Assembly (NCBI GenBank): GCA_028023455.1
Contig: JAQFVV010006722.1
Coordinates: 1 to 64,000 of the forward strand
Direction of reading: 5' to 3'
Length of the DNA stretch: 64,000 nt
DNA from: Epiperipatus broadwayi
Taxonomy: Eukaryota > Onychophora > Udeonychophora > Euonychophora > Peripatidae
Shown here: one piece after another, positions 52,662 to 64,000 of the stretch
How the letters are laid out: the number at the start of each line of letters is the position of its first letter
How positions within the stretch are numbered: position 1 is the stretch's first letter
Translations under genes and position numbers: made by a program
Notes under the pieces: generated by a model
The model's input: the letters and a program-made list of their open reading frames with translations, nothing else
The model's database searches: none
What the model was told of the DNA's origin: nothing

Positions 52662-55600
52662 TGTGCTCTTTTGTATGGGTCACCATTTAATTTTTGTGTT
52701 AATCTATTAAAAATTTTAAATTTAAGTTATATTTGAATATGTGATGTTGATTTTGCTTATGGTAATATTTCAAAAGATTTAATGAAAGCAATCTATGAGT
52801 ATTTGATATGTAAAATTGTGCTGATATTGAGAGAGACATTTTAAAATGATGATGATTATAATATATAGTTGGAAAAATGGCTATAATCAATACTGCATGA
52901 ATATATTTAATAAATAGGTATTTAAAGCTAAAAGTGTTTAAAAGACAAGTTAAAATTAAATGCATATGTTTGTTGTTGATAAAATAATATTATAAGAGAA
53001 TATAAATATTATTAATTATTGTAAGTACTTAAATAGAAGATTGATATTTGATTTTAATAATATCGAATAATTATTTTAAAATCTATTATAATATTTTATT
53101 TATTTAAAAAATATTTATTTTAAAAAATGCAATTGTTAGTTTATTTTTAGACGATGATAAGCGTTTCTTGTGTTATAAAGAACAGATGTTATACACACAC
53201 ATGCTTGGAAGTTATCTAATAAAGTTGCAAAACTATTTTAAAAAATCATGTTATAAATTTATAAATAATACGTGAGTTATCACAAGATAAAATAAAGATA
53301 AATCAATGTAGAATATTAAATCTGATTTTAAAATATTGTTTTAAAAATATGACGTATAAAAAATATTTAGTTTATTTAAAAATAATCTTATAAAAGTTAA
53401 AATTAAAATCAAGTGAAATAATATATTTTTTAAAAGTGTTTAATGGATTTAAATAAACGATAAGAATTATTTTAAAAATGTAATAATGTAATAAATATTA
53501 AATATTAAATAAGTCATTATTTATTTTTAATTTTGTGTTGTTGGTAAATATGTAAATAAGCCAGCAAATTGATTGTTTAAATGTACCAATCAAATGGGAA
53601 GTTTCTTCCGGTATAAAAGCTCAGTTCAATTGTTAGGAGGGGACTTCGTGATTGAATTATCAAGTTAATTGTGCTATTAAAAAAATAGCTAAGTAAATTT
53701 ATAGACGCTCTAAAATCATTTTTTAAAAATTACAAGAGTGTCGTTATAAATAATCTCTAAAAGTTTTAAATAATAGACATGCAGTGTTAACTTAATTTTT
53801 TCCCTATCGGTCTTCTCTAAATTGAAGCTCAATTTGCAAGCAAATGGTCATGGGAACATCATATATAATGAAAATATATCGGAAACTTTACCCTAGAAAT
53901 ATGACAAACGCTGGATTAGTTCGGAAAATTACGAGATGGAGAAAAGTAGTATTTTGGACAGTATATAATTTTAAAAGCTAATTAATAGTGATTATTAGAA
54001 AATAGATATTTTAGAGAATAAAATACTTCTTATGAAGAAAGTATTTTGCAAGCTATAAATTTAAAAATATATCTTAAGTAAAGATATTAAAAATGAAAGT
54101 AGTTTTATAAATACTTGCCTTGTTAAGTCTTTATGTTTTAAAAGACTGAATGTTGATAATTTTAAAAGCAAGTCAATTGAAATATAATTAGCTAAAAATC
54201 TTAATATAATGGGATTATTATATTGAAATAATTTAAACGCTGGCCGTTTATAAATAAAGAAACTTATTCTTACCTGGATGTTTTGTTTAAAAATGCGCAA
54301 GAAATATGTGGACGTCCCAGTTAATTTAAAATAATTAAATGATAATTTTTCATAAAACTAAAGACTAAGCTAAGATAATAACTTTTGAATAATATTTTAA
54401 AAATAACTAAATCAGGATCCTATAAACTATTTTAATTTTATTTTATTTCTTATGGAAAAATTAACTTTTATTTTGTTTAAAAAGAACGTTTTCGTTTTTC
54501 ATAAACTTTTAAAAAACACGTGGTGGACCGGAAACAGGAAATGGTGTTCTAGTGAATATGTGCCTACGATTAAAGAACTTTATGATGAAAAGGAAACATC
54601 GCTGGATTTATGTAATATGAATTTTGTTTTATTTATCTAATATAAAAGTTAAATATTATTAATCTATTAAAAATAAGATAGGTACATTTCTTAAAATAAT
54701 AACTAAAGTAATATAATAATTAATTGCATAAGTTTATCTTATAATTAATATAAAACGTAATATGTTAAAGAATGATTGTGAGTATAAATGTGATTTATTC
54801 TATGAAGCTGTAATTCCGAAGAATATTGGAAGATGGACTGTACATTAAATCATTATTGATGGTAAAATTATATAATAATAATTTTGATGTATTTGATATG
54901 TTTTTCTTTAGATCAACCGAATGATATGTTATTGTTGAATGGATGTATGAATATTTTAAAAATACACACACATTATATTGGCAGTAACAGTTTATTTAAA
55001 TATGCATAATTTGAATTTATGATATAAATATGATACAACATTACATAAAAAGCTTAGAAATAATTATATGATTCTTTTGTAAATAAATTTTGATTTTGAT
55101 TTTTTATTATTATTATGTTGGAGTATTAAAATTATATTTATTATTCATATAAGTAATTATTTTATTTAAAAGTTAGGAAGAGATTTCAAAGTTTATATTT
55201 TATTATATTTTATTGGATAAATTAAGTTAAGTTTTATGTAGAAGTTTATGTTTGAATTAAAGGTTTACTGAATATGATGAAGTATAAATAGTTTTGAATA
55301 ATTAGTATTTATTTAAAGTTGATGATTGTTTTTCCGGAAAGTTTAAATAAGTTTAGTAGATGTTTTGTAGATAGAAATTCATTAAGAAGGAGTAGTATAA
55401 CACATAAAGTAAAGTAATAATTTCACATAGAAAAGAATCATAGAATTTATCTAATGTAATACTTTATGAGTTTGAAATTGATTAATAATTTAAATATTAT
55501 TATTTTTTTAACAGTACATATATGTAATGCATATTTGATAAAACATGTAACATGAATTGTATTAAATGAAATATAAATTATAATCAGTTATTTTATTACA

Positions 55601-56924
55601 TTACAAAGCTACATTAGTTTATACATGTATGATATTAAAGTAGTATTAATAGTAAAGTGAACACATACTAGTACATGATGAAATAAGTAACAGTAATACT
55701 TAAGTGATGTAGCAATTTAATTAGTAAAGTTTAATTTTTTTACATATGCTACATAAATATTAATTTACATAAATTTTTCTGTGTAATAATTGAAGTTCAC
55801 TGATATTTATTTAAAGTCTAAGTTTTAAAAAAACATACTTCAATATTATTAGTATAGCATTTTAAAAGCATGTATAGATTATTTAATAGGAGCATGAGCT
55901 AATAACAGTGTAAACATTTTTGTATTATTATTTTCTTATTTTATTTTCTTTGTTTTCATAATTTTGAACTGTAAATATTGTAAATAAATTTTTAGTTGAA
56001 GTTAATGTAAATAAACTTGTTTAATTTGTTTTAAAAGTGTGTCGAGTTCATTATTTTGCACCACAGCATTTGACAACAGATAATTTGAAGAAACATAATA
56101 TTTGCACAATGTGAATTTATTAATATTATTTTAGAAATAAATACAATATTTTCCTGATTATCATTTATGAGAATTGATTGACATTATTACATCATATTAC
56201 AATGGTCATAGAGTAATTAAAATGCATAATATAAGAATACAGTATTATTTATTGCCACAGATTAATAAATTGTAAGATTTTGATCTATTCCAAAATTAAG
56301 ATGCTATATGAAAATAAAAGATATACATATGATTATTTATTTAATGATTATTGATATAATAGAAATAGAGAAGATTAGGTTATACTCTAAGATTAGTATT
56401 ATTATTATTATTATTAAAATAAGTTAGGTGTATTTAGGTTTGATATAAAATCCCATATCATACTTATTTACATGAGTTATCATTACTTTAAGATAATTAG
56501 AAGAACCTGAGATTATTTAATTATATTTTAAAAATTAAAAGTTAAGATTTATTTATTTTATTACATTTAAAGATAGTTTATTTTATTTAAAAGCCATAAG
56601 AATGCTGTAGAGGTAGTAGTAGGTTAATAAGGAGGTGACAGTATTCTTATGCCATTGAGACAATGTCTTGGAAGATATTGACTTAATGTAAATCTACTTA
56701 TTACTTTGTAACTTTACTTCACAGTCTCATGATTTTAGTTAAATACTTATTTAATTAGTACATACTATAGAAATATATTGATTTTGATAATTGATAATAA
56801 ATTTAATTAGAATATGATAGTATAAAAGTAAATTAAAGATAGATATACAAATTTTTAATTAAGCATTATAATTTAATTAAGCTAGTCATATTTCAAACTA
56901 TATTATACATCGAAAAGTAGGGGT

Positions 56925-56927
<3 letters not shown>
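52662..56927 (+). mobile_element. G: 4.27-kb LTR-like block, family of D and H
   Basis: Starts TGTGCTCTTTTGTATGGGTC after (TA)n and ends GGGGTACA before (TA)n. A CCAAT box (53586) and TATA box (53612) give it a plus-strand promoter about 950 bp in, fitting an LTR with a long U3. No repeat of its start is found further inside, so a solo LTR is favoured. No credible ORF. Confidence 0.55.
53612..53619 (+). promoter_or_regulatory. TATA box in LTR-like block G
   Basis: TATAAAAG, 26 bp after an ACCAAT box, in a locally GC-richer stretch (GGTATAAAAGCTCAGTTC). Confidence 0.5.
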
Positions 56928-56980
<53 letters not shown>

Positions 56981-57011
56981 GATTTGTAATATTATATATA
57001 TATATATATAT
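56928..57011. repeat. (TA)n and a repeated flank at the right junction of G
   Basis: (TA)n 56928-56976, then ACATCGATTTGTAATATTAT (from 56976) and more (TA)n. The same flank sequence precedes G at 52629-52661. Confidence 0.9.
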
Positions 57012-57796
57012 AACATTATTGGACTTTGTGAAGTTAGAAGAAAAGGTAAAGAGACAATTGATTTAAAAAGTGGATATGTACTCTACTACAAATACACAAA
57101 TATTGGAAGTGGAGTAGGATTCATTATAAATAAAAAGTGGAAGAACATTGCACAGATTGATGGTGGATTGGACAGAATGGCAAAATTAGTTATTCAACTT
57201 AATAGCAGATACCAAATGCATATAATTCAGTTTTATGCATTAACAAGTTCTCATAATGATGAAGTAGTAGACGATTTTTGTATGGATGTGCAAAAGGCTT
57301 TGATCAGACTAAACAACATTTTAAAATTATTATGGCAGACTTTAATACTAGAATTGATAAACAAATAAAAGATGAAAGTGCTTTAGGTAAATTTGGATTT
57401 GATACTAGAAGTGATAGAAGACATAGACTTGTGGAGTTTGCAGGAAAAGAAAAACTATATTATGAATTCTTTTTTTGAGAAAAATGATAAATGGAAATGG
57501 ACATGGAAGCATCCAAATAAAGGTGCAGAAGAATTCGATTATATTTTAGTTAATAGGAAATACAAATTTCAAGAATGTAATGCCGTTTAATAAATTTAAC
57601 ACAGGAAGTGATCATCAATTAGAAGATGTAAAATATGTGGTAATGCAAAACTAGAGAGACAAAAATTATTAAGCAAAACAATATTTAGAGTTGATATTCT
57701 TAATCTTCAGAAACATTCTAATGAATTTAAATTAGAATTTGCAATTCATTTTCAAGTATTAGTAGATTTTGAACATGATTTATTGAAACAGACAGA
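57012..57796 (+). pseudogene. RTE-type non-LTR retrotransposon endonuclease relic
   Basis: Frames 57012-57300, 57278-57478 and 57393-57590 follow one another with frameshifts and give the APE-type endonuclease of RTE-clade retrotransposons in order: NIIGLCEVRRKG (catalytic E), LKSGYVLYYKYT, GVGFIINKKW, QFYALTSS, IIMADFNTRID (D-x-N), RRHRLVEFA, W-WTWKHPN, EFDYILVNRK. After another shift, NTGSDHQL holds the terminal S-D-H. The N-terminal strand and all of the RT are missing. The trace fades at about 57796 where GC content rises and E3 probably begins. Confidence 0.8.
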
Positions 57797-58792
57797 TCGA
57801 AGAACCGATCTTCGTTTCATGTGTTTTAAGTACGGTAATTCGAACCACTATCTGCCCGCAGTGAGATGTGTCTATTTTCAGTCATAATAAAAAAATTAGT
57901 TATATATTTTATGTTTTGTAAATCAATAGGTAAGATTCCGTATATAAATGTCACAAACCATGAGATAATATTCGCGTGTGCGTGGTTTGTGGATTTATAT
58001 CAATTTAATTTAAAGTTTATTGCGGGCGTATTTGTTTGAATTTTAGTTTTTTAAAATTGTACAAAGTCTTTTAAAAATACTGATCAAAAGTCACATTCCT
58101 TTGATCAGTGTTTTTAATTAAAATCTAAATTACACAAATGTACAGAGTAATTAAATTGTATTCGAAATTAGATAAGAAATGTAGATTTGTAATTACCGTG
58201 TCAATTTGAAAATTGCGTATTAAAGTAAAAGGACAATGGAATGGATAATTAATGTTGTATGGTCAAGCTGGATGGCTGGAAGCTAGAGAAAGTAGGAGGA
58301 GCTTAAACACAAAAACCAGGCGGAAAGGTCAATCGTGGCCATCTTAGAGAAAAAATTATTCTAACTTTTGACGTGGTTGAGAGAGGTAGTCTTAAGACAG
58401 CACTGCAGCTGCTAGAGTAATTCCTAGAACTTTGTTAAGAAGCTCACCTGTAAACCGCAATGTTGAGGGGCTAAGTGACAGGAGCTGATCTCTGTCCTGC
58501 CAAATTGAATCTTCATGCCGCTGTCTTATCATGTTGTTGGTGCTTCATAGTTTCCAGCTTCCAATCTCCAGATTGACAACGCCTTGCAAATAACTTTCAA
58601 AATGCGTGCCTACGTTCGTTGGAAATCTCAATCGGGAAAAGCCAAGCCGGATGAAGAAAGAAGAGTAACTGTGTTACACGAACTTTTAACTTTCTCCCGA
58701 GCTTAATGTGATCAATCAAATAAATTACATGTAAGTTTTTATGTCGTTTATAATGCTATTGTTTAACCTGTCAGTAAATTTTCTTTTCTTTT
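57797..58792 (-). other. Probable outer part of the E3 left terminal repeat
   Basis: Markedly less AT-rich than the preceding DNA and continuous with 58793-60254. Its inverted counterpart would lie beyond the window end, so membership cannot be proven. The element's true left end is undetermined. Confidence 0.4.
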
Positions 58793-60254
58793 AATCCTCC
58801 GCTCTAGTCTTTAGAAATAATTTATAAAAATTGTAATTAAGAGTAATAATAATTTAAATGAATGCATTTATATTTTTTTGTGTGCGTATTCCATAAACAA
58901 ACGATGCCAATAGTAATATTTCCCAACTCTGTGTAAAACTAGTGTACAATAATGATCAAGTTATTTTAAAAGTAAATTTCGTTTCCTGAATTAAATATTC
59001 TTTTATATTTCGAGTTGGTAAATGTTAAATCTTTTTTTATTCTAGTTTAAGTTGTCATATAATTGCAATCTAAGGTTCAATGTTAAATATATATATTGTT
59101 TTAAAGTGTTATATTAATGTCATGTATGATATAAGAAATAACTCACTGTATAACTTAATACTATCGCTATCGCCTGTCAACCTGGAGGGCCAAGGGTTTC
59201 AGAGTAAATTTACTTAATTATTGTTCTCGCGGTCAGTTTAATTCCGCTATATTTTATTGGGATAAGGATCTCAGCCTGTGGCGTAGAAATAGACGAATAG
59301 ATTCCAGGTTTTGTATAATTTCTTTTAAAAATCCACTTCAAGTACTCGTCCTTGATGTCTGTGGCAATGCCTTCCCTTCGCTGAAGTTAGCATCTCGCCA
59401 TTCTACCATTGGGGATTGAAAGCAGTTTCTTTCCCAGGTAATCTCTTGGATCACCGGGTTCGAAATGATCCCGGCTGGTTGTCGTGTCCTGGAGCTACTT
59501 GGGGGCATTAAGCCTTGTCAAAGTACAAGCTGCCCGGTATTCTGTTAATGCACCGCAAGTGATTACTTTAGGGCTCTTGAATCTAGGCAATCACCAGTAC
59601 ATCTATCTTCCATGCCGTGTTTATATAAAACCACCTCCAACTGTCCATCTACGTAACGGCTCGAGTCTATTCGAATAAAATAAGTTAGTAAAACCCTTTT
59701 TGATAAATATCTTTCAATGCTCAATACTCTGATTCTCTTAGCCACCCGTCAGTCATCTAACTACACAGCTATTGGCATGAGTTTGTTCACGAGATAAAAT
59801 GATTGTTAAAGACTAGTAGCTAAATACCAGAGGATTCATGGAAGTCTTACCGTACTGTTGAATGTTATATTTATATGCTTTCTAATTTTTCTTATTAAAC
59901 ACTGTATTTAATCTACTTTTGTGTCCTCCACCTTATTACTCTGTGAGTCTAGGTAGCCACTTACTGTCTGTATGGGCAACTTAAATATATACGTTACATG
60001 AATGACCGTTCCAATATCTAGAGAATAAATAAATATATATCATTAACTGTAAGAATTAGTCTATGTTCTGAGCTGAGCTAGAAAAGGGATAACCCCGTGC
60101 TGTTATAAAGTCATCATCGGTTGGTCATACCGGGGTTTGGGTTTGAATTTAGTTGGCGTTGTGGAATTTATTCTTAAACGTGGACTGGGTTTGAACTCGG
60201 GTACTGTGTATGAGTAAGCGTGGTGGATTTATACCGGTACAGTTATTAAATTTT
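58793..60254 (-). repeat. E3 left terminal repeat (inverted LTR)
   Basis: Inverted copy of 62537-64000. Its TATA box lies on the minus strand (59621-59628), pointing away from gag. Frames at 59484-59678 and 59563-59745 are mirrored in the other arm and not credible. Confidence 0.85.
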
Positions 60255-60273
60255 TGGATGCCCTCCGTGGTGC
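60255..60273 (+). promoter_or_regulatory. E3 primer binding site (candidate)
   Basis: TGGATGCCCTCCGTGGTGC begins at the inner edge of the left arm. It matches a tRNA-Lys-type PBS in the TGG, GCCC and CGTGG parts and shares TGGnnnCCC with E1, E2 and E. Confidence 0.5.
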
Positions 60274-61472
60274 TCCGATGAAGAAATCTCCCACACCCTG
60301 CAGAGTGAACGAGAGTAATCAGTTAAATGACAAAAATATTCGATTTTTTTTGTTGTTTGTCATAATATTGATATGTATTTGGCGTATTAAAATGCGCAAG
60401 TTAAAACTATAGTTGAGTGAAACAGTTAATATAAAAGTTTTTTTTTCCCCTTACACCAAGTTTCAGTGAATAGACTATTTCCAAATATCGTTAAGAAACA
60501 AAGTGAGATTTTTTGAAAAGAGAGCGGAAGCGATTTTGTGCGTTTATTTAATTAAAATAAACGAGTGTTATGCCATAATTTTTTTTTGCGAGTATTCTTG
60601 TTGTTTAAAATTTTTCAAAAAAAAAAAGCAAAGAAGTAGAATTGATTCCATGTCTTAAAAATAAAAACGTGTACGCATATAGATATTGTGTACGCATATA
60701 TATATATATATATTTTTTTTGTTGTTTAAAAATATTTTTTTCCAAAGAAGGAAAAAAGTAAAGAAGTAGGATTATCTTTATGTTTGAAAAATAAAAACGT
60801 GTGCGCATATATATATGTATAATATAAAAATCTTATCAGAGAGTTAATATTAATCGTTCCCTATATAAAACATTGAGTCTTAAATCAAATGATTATTAGG
60901 TCATGTAAAAAGTATATATTTGGGGGATCAGTGGATTAAACTATCTATTGGTCACATGTTGCTGGCTGGCGCCTTTCAAATAAATTTGTCAGCAAACATG
61001 TTTGTCAATGCAGCAGTGGTGAGTCTTGTTGGGTTCAAAGGAGAGAATGGTGGTCTATAAATAAAAAGAGAGAATTACTGACAGAAATACAAAAAAAAAA
61101 ATAATACTATGTTATGTACCCATTATTAATATGTTTATATTATAGGACTGAGGAGAACAGTGCGAACTGGGTGAAATTAAGTTTTTTTTTCCCTGTATTT
61201 TTTTTGTAAGGATTTAAACATGTCATGTTGTATATACTTAAATAAAAAAAAAAATATGTTAACAGTGAAAAACTTGGATAACAGAAACCAGACGGAACGT
61301 AGGCGAAGGAAGAAAAGAGAGAAAGGAAGGAAGCCACACAAACAGTATCAGCAGCGGGGGAGGATTTGGCACTAGGAGCAGGGATCAGTATCTTTATGTA
61401 TCTATACAAATCAAAGTGTTATACAAAGCGAATTCTTATGCTGGAGACATTTATAAGTAAAAACGAACAGGA
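60274..61472 (+). other. E3 leader with a ~120-bp tandem duplication
   Basis: Non-coding. About 60597-60705 and 60719-60815 are related (TTGTTTAAAA, AAGTAAAGAAGTAG-like, AAATAAAAACGTGT, CGCATATATATA). The rest shows nothing definable. Confidence 0.6.
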
Positions 61473-62530
61473 AATGGCAGAAATAGAAGGAAGCGAGCAT
61501 GTGTCCGTGACTGGTGCAGAGACGTCGGACACATCCAGCGACCACGATAAAAAAAAAGTTTTGGACGATCAGAGAGGAACACCAAACAGAGGGAGTGCGA
61601 TCGCGATAGGAAGTTTGACGCGATCCTCGAGGAGATGAGGGAGGACAGGAAGATCATGATGGCGATGATGGCGAGGATGTTAAGGATTGAAGAATGGCGT
61701 ATGGGGTCGGATGTTAAAACAGGCAGGGAAGGTAAAGCAAATATTAGTGCGAGGAAGGGAGAAGAGGACCAAACCATTCCGATGGGATTAGACACTCTGA
61801 GCGAAGTAGCCATCGAAGAGAAGACAGGCCAGGACCTAGACATCGAAAATGTTGAATTAGAAAGGCAAACCGAGGCGCAGGGCCAGCGTGAAAACCTCAT
61901 AGCGACAATTGGGACTAGCGACAAAGAAAAAGAAATAAAAGGAGAGCAGGCCGTAGATACACCAACAAGGGTGATTAACATTCCTCACGTGGGATCATCT
62001 ATCCAGATTCAGACGTTTAGAGGAGACCCGGGGAAAATCCAGCCGTGCATCTGGACAGCATTAGAGAATTTCTGTGCTTTCACCCGATGAGTGAAAAGGA
62101 GAGGGTAACGGTCGCCAGCCATTATCTGAGTGAATCTGCGAAGGCGTGGTGGAAATTATTGAAACAACCACCGAGTACGATGCGAGGCTACGAAGAAGCC
62201 ATTTTGAAAAGGTATTGGAGTGTGGAAAAACAGGAGGGACTGTTACACAAGTTCTCGAATTTGAAGTACGACAAAAGTAGCAGACAGAGTTTTGCAGCTT
62301 TTTTCACGCACCAAGCAATGATATTTAAATCCCAAACCGCTTTTAACTACACGGAGCAGCACATTACTCGTATCGTCGTACATAACTTACCACCGTGGGT
62401 GAGAAGGATAATGCTGGGGAGTTGCCCCATGTCGTTCGAAAACGCTGTAGAACTGCTAAACCAGATCGACTATGGGGACTTGTATCCAACAAAAAGAGAA
62501 TGGGAACAGTGCAGTTATAATACCAAGTAG
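61473..62530 (+). pseudogene. E3 Gag-like protein, two frameshifts
   Basis: The frame starting MAEIEGSEHVSV (61473) shifts between about 61550 and 61630, near a nine-A run, to one containing MREDRKIMMAMMARMLRIEE (61635). It shifts again near 62030 (GGGGAAAA) to one containing HLDSIREFLCFHPMSEKERV. The last part is a clear retrotransposon Gag capsid domain: YLSESAKAWWKLL with the diagnostic WW, YEEAILKRYWS, LHKFSNLKYDKSSRQSFAAF and VVHNLPPWVRRIML. The N-terminal part is charged, like the other Gag leaders here. No zinc knuckle, protease or RT follows; the stop at 62528-62530 lies almost on the purine tract. Shifts at homopolymers suggest decay, though sequencing error cannot be excluded. Confidence 0.78.
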
Positions 62531-62540
62531 GAGGAGAAAA
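62527..62540 (+). promoter_or_regulatory. E3 polypurine tract
   Basis: GTAGGAGGAGAAAA, overlapping the gag stop and ending at the inner edge of the right arm, where a 3' LTR would start. Confidence 0.65.
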
Positions 62541-64000
62541 TTAAATAACTGTACCGGTATAAATCCACCACGCTTACTCATACACAGTACCCGAGTTCAA
62601 ACCCAGTCCACGTTTAAGAATAAATTCCACAACGCCAACTAAATTCAAACCCAAACCCCGGTATGACCAACCGATGATGACTTTATAACAGCACGGGGTT
62701 ATCCCTTTTCTAGCTCAGCTCAGAACATAGACTAATTCTTACAGTTAATGATATATATTTATTTATTCTCTAGATATTGGAACGGTCATTCATGTAACGT
62801 ATATATTTAAGTTGCCCATTCAGACAGTAAGTGGCTACCTAGACTCACAGAGTAATAAGGTGGAGGACACAAAAGTAGATTAAATACAGTGTTTAATAAG
62901 AAAAAATAGAAAGCATATAAATATAACATTCAACAGTACGGTAAGACTTCCATGAATCCTCTGGTATTTAGCTACTAGTCTTTAACAATCATTTTATCTC
63001 GTGAACAAACTCATGCCAATAGCTGTGTAGTTAGATGACTGACGGGTGGCTAAGAGAATCAGAGTATTGAGCATTGAAAGATATTTATCAAAAAGGGTTT
63101 TACTAACTTATTTTATTCGAATAGACTCGAGCCGTTACGTAGATGGACAGTTGGAGGGGGTTTTATATAAACACGGCATGGAAGATAGATGTACTGGTGG
63201 TTGCCTAGATTCAAGAGCCCTACAGTAATCACTTGCGGTGCATTAACGGAATACCAGGCGGCTTGTACTTTGACAAGGCTTAATGCCCCCAAGTAGCTCC
63301 GGGACACGACAACCAGCCGAGATCATTTCGAACCCGGTGATCCAAGAGATTACCTGGGAAAGAAACTGCTTTCAATCCCCAATGGTAGAATGGCGAGACG
63401 CTAACTTCAGCGAAGGGAAGGCATTGCCACAGACATCAAGGACGAGTACTTGAAGTGGATTTTTAAAAGAAATTATACAAAACCTGGAATCTATTCGTCT
63501 ATTTCTACGCCACAGGCTGAGATCCTTATCCCAATAAAATATAGCGGAATTAAACTGACCGCGAGAACAATAATTAATTAAATTTACTCTGAAACCCTTG
63601 GCCCTCCAGGTTGACAGGCGATAGCGATAGTATTAAGTTATACAGTGAGTTATTTCTTATATCATACATGACATTAATATAACACTTTAAAACAATATAT
63701 ATATTTAACATTGAACCTTAGATTGCAATTATATGACAACTTAAACTAGAATAAAAAAAGATTTAACATTTACCAACTCGAAATATAAAAGAATATTTAA
63801 TTCAGGAAACGAAATTTACTTTTAAAATAACTTGATCATTATTGTACACTAGTTTTACACAGAGTTGGGAAATATTACTATTGGCATCGTTTGTTTATGT
63901 AATACGCACACAAAAAAAATATAAATGCATTCATTTAAATTATTATTACTCTTAATTACAATTTTTATAAATTATTTCTAAAGACTAGAGCGGAGGATTA
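62541..64000 (+). repeat. E3 right terminal repeat (3' LTR, cut by window end)
   Basis: Starts TTAAATAACTGTACCGG after the purine tract. GC-richer than the window average. Frames at 63046-63228 and 63113-63307 mirror those of the left arm. Confidence 0.83.
63164..63170 (+). promoter_or_regulatory. TATA box of the E3 right LTR
   Basis: TATATAA in GGTTTTATATAAACACGG-like context, about 620 bp into the repeat. AATAAA follows at 63533-63538, so U3-R-U5 order reads in the gag direction. Confidence 0.5.

Larger units (their letters stand above)
58793..64000 (+). mobile_element. E3: gag-bearing retroelement with long INVERTED terminal repeats
   Basis: 58793-60254 is the reverse complement of 62537-64000 with only scattered differences. 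The 2.28-kb interior carries, in order, a PBS-like sequence directly inside the left arm, a leader, a Gag pseudogene and a purine tract directly inside the right arm. Promoter signals in the right arm (TATA at 63164, AATAAA at 63533) read in the gag direction, so the right arm is a normally oriented 3' LTR and the left arm is the flipped one. No pol. The element continues past the window. Confidence 0.75.

Noticed and set aside
59440-59520. Possible tRNA B box (GGGTTCGAAATGATCCC) in the E3 LTR
   Set aside because: Spacing and bases of the B box do not fit and no A box lies at the right distance.
61140-61981. Minus-strand frames of 89 and 176 codons opposite E3 gag
   Set aside because: Antisense of the Gag leader; no homology or own regulatory context.

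Overview
This window looks like AT-rich, non-coding, transposon-dominated DNA from an animal, probably an invertebrate. I recognise no host gene, no tRNA gene and no complete rRNA gene. The eukaryotic assignment rests on LTR retrotransposons with Gag-like reading frames, Penelope-like and RTE-type retroelement remnants, fold-back elements, long (TA)n microsatellites and a decayed 18S rRNA 3' end. I cannot name the species. Almost every short open frame in the window is a by-product of AT-rich sequence or of repeated DNA.

Layout. 1-10543: a young LTR retrotransposon (E1) with very long LTRs (~3.25 kb) and one 834-codon ORF of coiled-coil repeats plus a 16-residue tandem-repeat domain; all of pol except an integrase tail is gone. 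10544-26257: (TA)n tracts, two Penelope-like (PLE) GIY-YIG remnants, a PLE-derived palindrome, an old long LTR-like block (H), an element carrying an intact-looking type I hammerhead ribozyme (17763-17803), fold-back elements, and an 18S/ITS-like rDNA relic (23386-24820). 26258-37784: three LTR-type elements end to end, separated only by 8-12 bp of (TA)n: E2 (gag only, minus strand), C (solo LTR) and D (long LTR-like block). 39837-44653: element E, two ~2.05 kb LTRs around a 713-bp non-coding interior. 44696-48469: an older LTR relic, then a tandem and inverted array of hammerhead-bearing units and a near-perfect fold-back. 48811-56927: two more long LTR-like blocks (F, G) in (TA)n. 57012-57796: a broken RTE-type endonuclease. 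57797-64000: element E3, a gag-bearing element whose two long terminal repeats are in INVERTED orientation; it runs off the window end.

How the pieces relate. None of the LTR elements here encodes reverse transcriptase or protease: E1, E2 and E3 carry only Gag-like or Gag-derived frames and E carries none, so all would depend on enzymes supplied from elsewhere. E1, E2, E and E3 share a similar primer-binding-site pattern (TGGnnnCCC...), and nearly every LTR terminus (TGT...ACA) abuts (TA)n, which suggests a strong insertion preference for TA microsatellites. The hammerhead-bearing units resemble the ribozymes known from Penelope-like elements and retrozymes, which fits the PLE GIY-YIG remnants in the same window. 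All comparisons were made by eye; boundaries are good to a few bases where a TG/CA terminus is quoted and otherwise approximate.
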